Shown: piece after piece, positions 55,640 through 64,000 of the stretch | Layout: each line of letters begins with the position of its first letter | How positions within the stretch are numbered: position 1 is the first letter of the stretch | NCBI GenBank assembly: GCA_028571685.1 | Contig: CM053140.1 | Location: 59,340,201 to 59,404,200 of the forward strand | Origin: Heterohyrax brucei | Lineage: Eukaryota; Chordata; Mammalia; Hyracoidea; Procaviidae | Direction: 5' to 3' | Length of the DNA stretch: 64,000 nt | Notes under the pieces: model-generated | Databases searched by the model: none | What the model was told of the DNA's origin: nothing | The model's input: only the letters and a program-made list of their open reading frames with translations | Translations under genes and position numbers: made by a program

Positions 55640-57625
55640 ATATAATGACCAGGTTGTAGAATGACATCAAGGACATCATACATGAAGAAAGCAAGAGGTC
55701 ACTAAGAGGACAAGAGAGAAAGAAAAGACCAAAATGAATGTCAGAAGAGACTCTGAAACTTGCTCTTGAATATAGACTAGACAAAGTAAATGGAAGAAAT
55801 AATCAAAAGAAGAGCCGAACAGAAGATATCAAAAGGCTGTCCAGGAAGACAAAGTAAAGTATTATGATGACATGTGAGAAGACCTGCCATTACAACACCA
55901 AAAGGGAAGAACAGTTTGGCGTTTTGCAAGTGGAAAGAACTGAAGAAAAAAATTTAAGCCTTGAATTGCAAGACTGAAGGATTCTATGGGCAGAATACTG
56001 AATGATGCAGGAATCATTGAAAGAAGATGGAAGGAATAGTCACTCTATCAAAAATGATTGATGTTTAATTATTTTAGGAAGAGAGTGTATGATCAGGAAC
56101 CAATGATACTGAAGGAAGTCCAACCTGTACTGAAGGTGCTGGTGACAAACAGGGCTCCGGGAACTGTTGAAACACACTGAGATGTTTCAATAAACGGAAG
56201 CAGTGCTGGAAGTGCTCACTGATCCGTGCTGAGAAACGCGGAGGATAGTTAACTGGTCAACCAACTGGAAGAGATTCGTATTTATGTGCGTTCCACAGAA
56301 AGGTGGTCCCACAGAATGCTGAGATGATCAAACAATATCCTTGATATCACACACAATAAAAATTTGGCTGAAGATCATTCAAAAGCAGTTGCAGCAGTAA
56401 TTGACAGAGCTGCCAGAAATTCAAGCCAAATTCAGAAGAGAATGCAGAGTGAGGCATACCACTGTTGCTGTTAGACAGAGCATGGATGAAAGAACAGAAA
56501 ACCAGAAAGACGTCTACCTGTTTTTTACTGGCTATGCAAAAGCATTTGATTGTGTGGATCATAACAGATTATGGAAACAGTGAAAGAATAGGAATTTCAG
56601 AACACTTAAATGTGCTCATGAGGAACCTATACATAGACAAAGAAGCAGCTGTACAAACAGAACAAGGGAATACTGTGTTGTTTAAAACCAGGAAAGGGAT
56701 GTGTTGCGGTTGTAGCCTTTCACCGTACTTAATTCAATCTGTATGGTGAGCAAATAATCCAATAAACTGGACTATATGAAGAAGAAAGTGGCATCAAGAT
56801 TGAAAGATGATTTATTAACAACCTCTGTTACACAGATGACACAATTTTACTTGTTTAATGTGAAGACAATATAAAGCATTTACCGATGAAGTTCAAAGAC
56901 CATAGTCTTCAGTAGATATTAAGCCTCAAGGATGCGACTCAATGGCACTTGGCTCTTGGCATAAGGAAAACAAAGATCCTCACAACTGGACCAATAAGCA
57001 ACATCACGATAAACAGAGAAAATATTGAAGTTATCGAGGATTTCATTTTACTTGGATCCACAATCAATGCTCATGGAAACATAGGTCAAGAAATCCAATG
57101 ATGCGTTGCATTGGGCAAATCTACTGCAAAAGACCTCTTTAAAGTATTAAAAAGCAAAGATGTTACTTTAAGGACGAAGGTGCACCTGACCCAAGCCATT
57201 GTGTTTTCAATTGCCTCTTGCAAAAGCTAGACAGTGAATAAGGAAGACAGGAGAAGAACCTATGCCTTTGAATTATGGTGTTTGTGAAGAATATTGAACA
57301 TACCATGCCAGAAGAACAAACAGATCTGTCTTGGAAGAAGTACAGCCAGAATACTCCTTAGAAGCAAAGACAGCTCCTAAGAAGCAAGTTTCCTCACAGA
57401 CTTTGGACACGTTGTTAGGAGTGACCGGCTCCTGGAGAAGGACATTGTTCTTGGTAAAGGAGAGAGTGAGTTAAAGAAAGATCCTCACTGAGATGGATTG
57501 ACACAGTGGCTGCAACAATGGGCTCCAGTACAAAAATGATTGCAAGGATAGACAGGCAGCGCTTCATTCTGTTGTGTGTAGCATCGCTGTGAGTTGGAAC
57601 TCACTTAATGGTACCTAACAACAGC
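55640..57625 (+). repeat. RTE (BovB-clade) LINE, 2 kb
   Basis: Contains the reverse transcriptase motif A region in the frame at 56401-56583: 'QKDVYLFFTGYAKAFDCVDHNRLWK', where the AFDCVD segment carries the catalytic Asp (the BovB/RTE form reads 'DYAKAFDCVDHNKLW'). Downstream in other frames are 'GISEHLNVLMRNLYIDKEA' and C-terminal parts. It ends at 57625 with the RTE tail 'gtgagttggaactcactt'. The endonuclease is absent, so it is 5'-truncated. Many stops. Inserted in L1. Confidence 0.9.
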
Positions 57626-57683
57626 ATGCCTCCTTTGGTGACTTTTTTGTTCAAATCTTTTCATTCAGTTGATTGTTTTCATA

Positions 57684-58225
57684 TGAGGACTGACAATTAA
57701 GTTCTCAAACTCATCCTAGAAAAAGTGCTACATACCTCACTGTTGAATATCACTATGGTCACCTTCAAAGTACTCCCTCTGGGAAGCTATGCACCGATGC
57801 CAGAGCCTATTTTGGAACTTTACTCCTAGAATGGCCATCAGAGCTATTGTTGTATTACCCTTAATGTCCTGAATGTATCAGAATGTCTTCTTCTCAATAT
57901 TTCCTTTATCTTCAGGTAAAGAAAAAAGTTGTTGGGGGCTGGAGCAGGTGAGTAGGTAGGGTGTTGCAATACAGTTATTTGTCTACTGGCTAAAAAGTCC
58001 CTCACAGACAACTATACAGTCAAGTTCGTGAACCTGCCACTGTGCTACTGCATGCAATGGCCGTTCTAGAAAGAATTCCAAAATTGTTTTGAAGGGTGGA
58101 CTGGGCACTGCCATCAGTGCATAGCTTCCCAAGGGGAGTACTTTGAAGGTGACTGTAGTGATATTCAGCAACGAAGTGTGTAGCGCTAGAATAATTAAGT
58201 TCGTGGACTTAATTGTCAGACCTTG
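57684..58225. mobile_element. Palindromic mariner-like element
   Basis: 542 bp with TIRs of the 'ggtctgacaattaagt' type at both ends (left 'gaggactgacaattaagt'; right, reversed, 'aaggtctgacaattaagt') and a TA dinucleotide on each side (57682-57683, 58226-58227). Both arms encode the same transposase C-terminal end, in opposite directions: right arm on the plus strand ('CIASQGEYFEGD') and left arm on the minus strand ('CIASQREYFEGD'). The middle reads on the minus strand towards the upstream part of the transposase ('SPDLAPND'-like region). No N-terminal half is present. Non-autonomous; inserted in L1. Confidence 0.8.
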
Positions 58226-59775
58226 TATTGATGAGCTTTGAGTGTTCTTTATATATTACAGATATAAATTTTTTGCTGCATATGTGATTTTCAAATATTT
58301 TCTTTCAGTCTGTAATTCACTTTTTGTTTCTTTCCCAGGCCTGTTCACAGAGCAATGTTTTTAATTTTAATGAAGCACAGTTTATCAACTTTTTATTTGG
58401 TGGATAATGATTTTGATATTATATGTGAAAACTCTTTGCATAACTCAAGTTCACAAGGATTTTGTTCTGTATTTCCTTCTAAAGTTTTTGGGTTTACAGT
58501 TTGCATTTCAATCGCTAATCTAATTTCAATTAATTTTTACATAAAGTATGAGGTGTATGTTGAAGTACTTTTTTTTTTAATTGAGTGGCTAGCTGTTCCA
58601 GGATCCTTTGTTGAAAAGATGACCTTTATTCATTGAATTATTTTTGCATTTTTGTCAAGAATTAATTGGCCATATTTGTTTGAGTCTACTTTTGGACTCT
58701 GGTCTCTTTTATTTATCTAGCTATCTGCCCTTTTACCAGTGTTATATTGTGAAATTGATAACTGTAATTTTACAATAAGTTTTAAAATCTGGTAGGATTA
58801 GTCCTCAAGAACTCTGTACTTATTTTTCAAAGATGTTTTGACTAATCCGTTTACTTTACTTCTCCTTATAAATTTTAGAACTGGATTTTCTATATTTAAA
58901 CAAGTATTTTGCTGCAAATTTGATTCGAATTGCATTAAATACATAGGCTAATTTAGGGGAACATTGACATCTTAGTGACATCGAATATTCCAGCCCATAA
59001 ACATGGTAAGTGTTTCCAGTTATTTAGGTCTTCTCTGAATTCTTTCAACATTTTTTGGTAGTTTTAAGCATATAGATCCTGCACATATTTTGGTAAATTT
59101 ATACATAAGCACTTCTAATTTTTTGGAGGTGTTGTAAATAATACTGTTTCTAAAATTTTGTTTTCTCATTGTCTGTAGGAATCTGATTGATTTTTGTGTA
59201 TTGACCTTGTAATCTATGACCTTGCTAGAATTTTTTAATTCTAGGAAATCTTCTGTAGACTCCTTGAGATTTTTTTCATATAGACAGTCATTTTATCTGT
59301 GAATATGGACAGTTTTATTTCTCTCTTTCCAATTTGTATGTCTTAAGATTTGTTTTTTTGTCTTGTCATATTGGATAGAGCTTCTAGTTGATGTTAAAGA
59401 ACAGTGGGGAGAGTAGGTATCCTTTCCTAGTTCCCTGTTTTAGCAGAAATGACTTTAACTATACTATTATAAAGTGTAATATTATGAAGATAACCTTTGT
59501 CAGGTTAAGGAAGTTCCTTTCACTCCTGGTTTTTTGGAGTTTTTAAAAATCATGAATAGATATCGAAGTTTTCAAATGCCTTCTCTGCACTGATATGATC
59601 ATATATTTTTTCTTCTTTAATATGTCGACATGGTGGAATACATTGATTCATAAATTTCAATTAGCCTTTGCATTCCTGAAATAAATCAAATTGGTCATGA
59701 TTTATTATTTTTGTTTTATATTCTTGGAATCAGTTTTCAAATATTTTGTTCAGGACTTTTGCGTCTATGTGTATA

Positions 59776-59942
59776 AAATAACCAGACCTATCTATTGCCA
59801 TTGAGTTGATTCTGACTCATAGCAACCTCATAGGACAGAGTAGAACTGCTCTATAGGGTTTCCAAGGAGTGCTTGATAGATTTGAACTGCTGATGTTTTG
59901 GTTACCAGCAGAACTGTTAACCACTATGCCACCAGGGTTTCC
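59776..59942 (-). repeat. AfroSINE, short form, minus strand
   Basis: 'aaaataaccagacctatc' to 'gccaccagggtttcca'. L1 continues on both sides with a short shared 'gtctat' word. Confidence 0.9.
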
Positions 59943-60114
59943 AATGTCTATAAGGGATATAGATTTTTAATTTTTTTTTCTTGTACTCTCTTTGTCTGGT
60001 TTTGCTATTGTGGTAATAATGACCTCATAAAGTATGTTGTGAAATGTTCTGTCCTCTTTGCTTTCTGGAAGAAATTGTTTACACTTGGTATTTTCACATT
60101 CCTTAAATGCTGAT

Positions 60115-60287
60115 GGAAACCCTGGTGGTATAGTGATTAATTGCCGTATCTGCTAATCAAAACATTAGCAGTTCAAATCTGCCAGGTGCTCCTTGGAAAC
60201 TCTGTCAGGCGGTTCCACTCTGTGTACAGGGTAGCTATTCATAGGAATTGACTTGTTGGCAATGGATTTGCTTTTTTTGTGTGTGTT
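60115..60287 (+). repeat. AfroSINE, short form
   Basis: 'ggaaaccctggtggtatagt' to a T-rich tail at 60269-60280. Inserted in L1. Confidence 0.9.
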
Positions 60288-60705
60288 AATTTCCTTTTAA
60301 TATTTGTGGGACCAATAGTGATGTTCCTGCTTTCATTTCCGATATTGACAGTTTGTATTTTCTCCCCCTTGCTCTGACTAATGATTTCTTAATTTATTGA
60401 TCTTTTCCATCAACCAAGTTTTGGTTTCGTTGTTTCTGTTTATTATTTTTTTCAATTTCATTGATTTCTGCTCTTTATTATTTCCTTTCTCCTATTTGCT
60501 CTTCTTTTTCTATTTTCTTAACATGGAAGCTTGGATTATTGATCTTAGACCTTTCTGAGTTTTCCTAATATAAAGATTTAAAAGTATGAAGTTTCTTACA
60601 ACTGATAGCTTTAGCTCCATCCTACACTTTTTTATCTGTTGTATTTCATTTTAATTAAGTTCAAAGTATTTTATGATTTACCTTTAGACTTCCTTTTTAT
60701 TTATA

Positions 60706-60855
60706 GGAAACCCTGGTGGTGTAGTGGTTAAGTGGTATGGCTGTTAACCACAATGCTGGTGGTTCAAATCCACCAGATGTTACTCAGAAATTATGGGGAA
60801 GTTCTACTCTGTCCTACTGGGTTGCTATGAGTTTGAACTGACTTGATGGCGGTGA
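60706..60855 (+). repeat. AfroSINE, short form, tail lost
   Basis: 'ggaaaccctggtggtgtagt' to 'gacttgatggcggtgag'; well-preserved box A and box B ('ggttcaaatcc'). Confidence 0.9.
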
Positions 60856-61249
60856 GTGACTGTCAAACTTCCCCCAAGTATTTGGCGCTCTCCAGACATC
60901 TTTGTGTTATTGATTTAAAGTTTAATTTCATGATTATCAGAGAGCATAATTCATATAATTTCAGTCCTCTTAAATTTGTTAAGTTTTGTTTTACAACCAG
61001 GATATGGTCTATTGTGGTGAATGTTCCACATACACTTGAAAAGAATGTTTTCTGCTGCTATCAGGTTGGTTGATAGTGTTGTTCAGGTCTTCTTTATCTT
61101 TACTGATTTTCTGTCTCATCTATCCGCTATTGTGAGAGGATATTGAAGTCTTCAGCTATAATTGTAGGTTTTACATTAAGTTCCAATAGTTTTTGCCTCA
61201 TGTGTTTTGAAACTCTGTTGTTAGCAGCACATGTATTTAAGATTATTAT

Positions 61250-61462
61250 GGAGCCTGTGTGGTGCAAGCAGTTTGTGGTCAGCTGCTAACAAAAGGGTGG
61301 TACTTTGAACCTATCAAGTGGCTCCATGGAAGAAAAGCCCTGGCAATCTGCTTCTGTAAGGATTATAGTCAAGAAAACCCTGTGGAGAAGGTCTACTATG
61401 TAACACATGGGGCCATGATCAGCTGAGGGCTGACTCAGTGGCAACTAACAACAACAAATGTC
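61250..61462 (+). repeat. AfroSINE, long form, (AAC)n tail
   Basis: 'ggagcctgtgtggtgcaagc', long-form 'ccctggcaatctgcttctg', and the tail 'ggcaactaacaacaacaa' of RTE type. Confidence 0.85.
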
Positions 61463-61903
61463 TTGTTGTTAAACTGACCCTTTTGTCACTAGGTAATTTC
61501 ATGCTTTATCTATGGCAATCTTTTTTGTTCTGACATCTGCTTTCTCTGATATCATTATAGCGACCACAGCTTTCTTTTTATTGTCATCTCTGATCATTTT
61601 TCTCTTAATCTATCCATATAATTCTATGTAAAGTGAGTTTCTGTGGGTGTTTTGATAAACCAATCTACCAATTTCTACCTTTTAATTCTCATATCTAGGC
61701 CATTTATATTTAATGTAATTATTGATGTATTTGGATTCAGTTGGCTTCGAGTACCGTTTTATTTTTTATTTGTAATGTCTGATTTTTATTCTTTAGTTTC
61801 CCTTTCTCACCTTCTCTGAATTATCTTAGCAATTTGTTTTTATTCGTCTATTGGCTCTTTCAAGATATCTTTTCGTATAGCTTTTTGGTTGTGGTTCTCT
61901 GTT

Positions 61904-64000
61904 GTTGTTGTTAAGTGCTGTCAGGTTGATTCTGACTCATAGTAACCCTATGCACAAAAGAAAGAAACACTGCCCAGTCTTGCACCATGTCCACAACAGT
62001 TTTTATGCTTAAGCCCATCATTGCAGCCACTGTGTCAATCCATCTCGACAAGGGTCTTTCTCTTTTTCGCTGGTCCTCCACTCTGCCAAGCATGATGTCC
62101 TTCTCCAGGGACTGATGATCCCTCCTGATAACATGTACAAAGTGTGTAAGATGCAGTCTCATCATCTTTGCTTTCAAAGGACACTTTGGTTGTACTTCTT
62201 CCACAACGGATCTGTTTGTTCTTTTGGTGGTCCATGGTACATTCAATATTCCTCTCCAACACCACAATTCAAAGGCATCAATTCTTCTTCTATCTTCCTT
62301 GTTCACTGTCCGGCTTTTGGATGCATACAAAGTGACTGAAAATCTCATGGCTTGGGTCAGGCACCTTAGTCTTCAAAGTGATATCTTTACTTTTCAATTC
62401 TTTAAAGAGGTCCTTTGCAGCAGATTTTCCCAATGCAATGCACCTTTTGATTTCTTGACTGCTGCTTCCATGGGAGTTGATTGCAGACCCAAGTAAAATG
62501 AAATCCCTAAAAAGTTTCAACCCTTTCTCCATTTATGGTGATGTTGCTTACTGGTCCAGTGGTTGGGATTTTTGTTTTCCTGATGTTGAAGTGCAATCTA
62601 TATTGAAGGCTGTGGTCTTTGATCTTTATCAGTCAGTATTTCAAATCCTCTTCACTTCCAGCAAATAAGGTGGTGTCTGTGTAACACAGGTTGTTAAAGA
62701 GTCATCCTCCAATCCTGATGCCTTATTCTTCTTCGTAGAATGCAGCTTCTTGGATTATTTGCTGGGCATGCCAACTGAAAAGGTATGGTGAAAGGATACA
62801 ACCCTGATGCACACCTTTCCTGACTTTAAACCACACAGTGTCCCTTTGTTTACATGATTGCCTCTTGATCCATGTACAGATTCCTTAAGAGCACAAATGT
62901 TCTGGAATTCCCATTCTCCGCAATGTTAGCCATAATTTGTTATGATCCACACAGCCAAATCTCTTGGCATAATCAATGGAGTACAGTTTAAACATCTTTC
63001 TGGTATTCTATTCTTTCAGCCAAGATTCATCTGACATCTGCAATGATATCCTTGGTTCCATGTCCTCTTGTTAATTGGCTTGAATTTATGGCAGTTTCTT
63101 GTCAATATACTGATGCAGTTGCTTTTAAACGATCTCGAGGAAAATTTTACTTATGCTTGATGTTAATGATATTGTTTGCTAATTTCTGCATTCAGTTGGA
63201 TCACCTGCCTTCATAATGGGCACAAATATGGATCTCTTCCCAGCTGGCTGGGTAGCTGTCCTCCAGATTTCTTGGCATAGATGAGTGATCATGCCCAGTG
63301 CTGCATCTGTTTGTTGAAACATCTCAACTGATATTCCATGAATCCTGGAACCTTGTTTTTCACCAACACCTTCAATTCAATTTCAACTTCTTTCTTCAGT
63401 ACCATCAGCTCCTGATCATATACTATCTCTTCAAATGGCTGAACATCTACCAGTTCTTTCTGGTATAATGACTCTGCATACTCCATCTTCTTTTGATGCT
63501 CCCTGAGTCATTTAATATTTTCCCTGAAAAATCCTTCACTATTGCATCTCGAGGCTTGGATTTTTTCTTCAGTTCTTTCAGTTTGAAAAATACAGAACAT
63601 GTTCTTCTTTTTCAGTTTTCTATTTCCAACTTTTTTTGCACATATCATTATAATACTTTATTTTGTCTTCTCGAGATGCCCTTTGAAATCTTCTGTTCAG
63701 TTCTTTTACTTTGTCATTTCTTCCTTTTGTTTTAACTGCTCTATATTCAAAAGCAACTTTTAGAGTCTCTTCTGACATCCAATTTGCCTTTTCTTTCTTT
63801 CCTGTCTTTTTAATGACCTCTTGCTTTCTTCAAGGTTGATGTGTTTGATGTCATTCCACTCTTTGGTATTAGTGTTCAGCACATCAAATCTGTTCTTGTG
63901 ATGGTCTCTTAACTCAGATAGGATACTCAAGGTCATACTTTGGCTCTCATGGATTTTTTCTAATTTTCTTCAGTTTCATTCTGAATTTGCACATGGGCAA
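61904..64000 (-). repeat. RTE (BovB-clade) LINE, continues past window
   Basis: The 3' tail lies at 61904 ('gttgttgttgttaagtgctg' is its reverse). The reverse frame 61911-62348 (145 codons) has the C-terminal motif 'RIDAFELWCWRGILNVPWT', then 'VVEEVQPKC' and 'SRWIDTVAAMMG'. 63289-63486 is an upstream segment ('LKVLVKNKVPGFMEYQ', from the RT leader 'ALKALANNKAPGIDGI'). The longest RTE copy here, about 2.1 kb visible, with the endonuclease presumably off-window. Decayed. Confidence 0.9.

Larger units (their letters stand above)
54940..61903 (-). repeat. L1 LINE, minus strand, heavily interrupted
   Basis: The 3' UTR is at 54940-55640 ('acaaattcatcactcctc', 'ggcaactactaacctg') and ORF2 sequence runs in order from 57630 to 61903. 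Interruptions: AfroSINEs at 54998, 55213, 59776, 60115, 60706 and 61250; an RTE at 55640-57625; a mariner at 57684-58225. Roughly 600 bp of L1 expected between 55640 and 57630 is gone. No open frame of length survives. Confidence 0.85.

Noticed and set aside
61911-62348. 145-codon minus frame as a host gene
   Set aside because: RTE C-terminal region; the remainder of the ORF is broken.
1-64000. CRISPR arrays, operons, bacterial origins and riboswitches
   Set aside because: The window is mammalian; no repeat-spacer arrays or prokaryotic signals are present.

Overview
The window is non-coding mammalian DNA, made mostly of old transposons stacked on one another. I found no host protein-coding exon that I would defend, no functional RNA gene and no CRISPR array. 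The organism is almost certainly an afrotherian mammal, most likely an elephant or another paenungulate. The evidence is about thirty copies of the tRNA-headed AfroSINE (head like 'accctggtggc', box B like 'gttcgaatcc', a conserved 3' core and a 'ggtttggttt' tail), together with several RTE/BovB-clade LINE fragments that end in a nearly identical 3' tail. Those two families together are an afrotherian signature. MIR and L2 relics shared by all mammals fill the spaces between.

Layout. 1-5000: unique sequence with MIR, L2 and the first AfroSINE and RTE pieces. 5030-10985: a broken minus-strand L1 block whose parts are in a non-canonical order (ORF2 N-terminal part, then an ORF1-bearing piece, then ORF2 C-terminal part), interrupted by SINEs, an RTE tail and a solo LTR. 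11-21.7 kb: mostly unique sequence with MIRs and an ERVL-type LTR. At 17604-18534 there is a complete terminal-inverted-repeat DNA transposon fossil that encodes a decayed mariner-superfamily transposase. At 18934 a 72-nt tRNA-Glu-like sequence is fused to an AfroSINE body. 21.7-29.6 kb: a cluster of MaLR/ERVL-like solo LTRs, two with exact 5-bp target duplications, plus AfroSINEs. 29.6-40.3 kb: unique and MIR-rich sequence with an 800-bp degenerate CA-rich minisatellite (31594-32396), SINEs and one LTR. 40.3-54.9 kb: RTE fragments (a 1.9-kb one at 43516-45415), a pair of LTRs at 46.9-48.3 kb, a nested AfroSINE pair at 51.5 kb, and unique sequence. 54.9-64 kb: a second minus-strand L1 opened by a 2-kb plus-strand RTE, a palindromic mariner, six AfroSINEs and a further minus-strand RTE that runs off the window.

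How the parts work together. The RTE LINEs probably supplied the reverse transcriptase for the AfroSINEs, because the two share a 3' end. L1 elements are older hosts for the later insertions. The order of nesting gives a relative chronology: MIR and L2, then L1, then LTRs, RTE and mariners, then AfroSINE, with at least one LTR that landed inside an AfroSINE. Nothing seen here amounts to a new functional biological system. The most interesting objects are the two mariner-type fossils and the tRNA-Glu/AfroSINE chimera.
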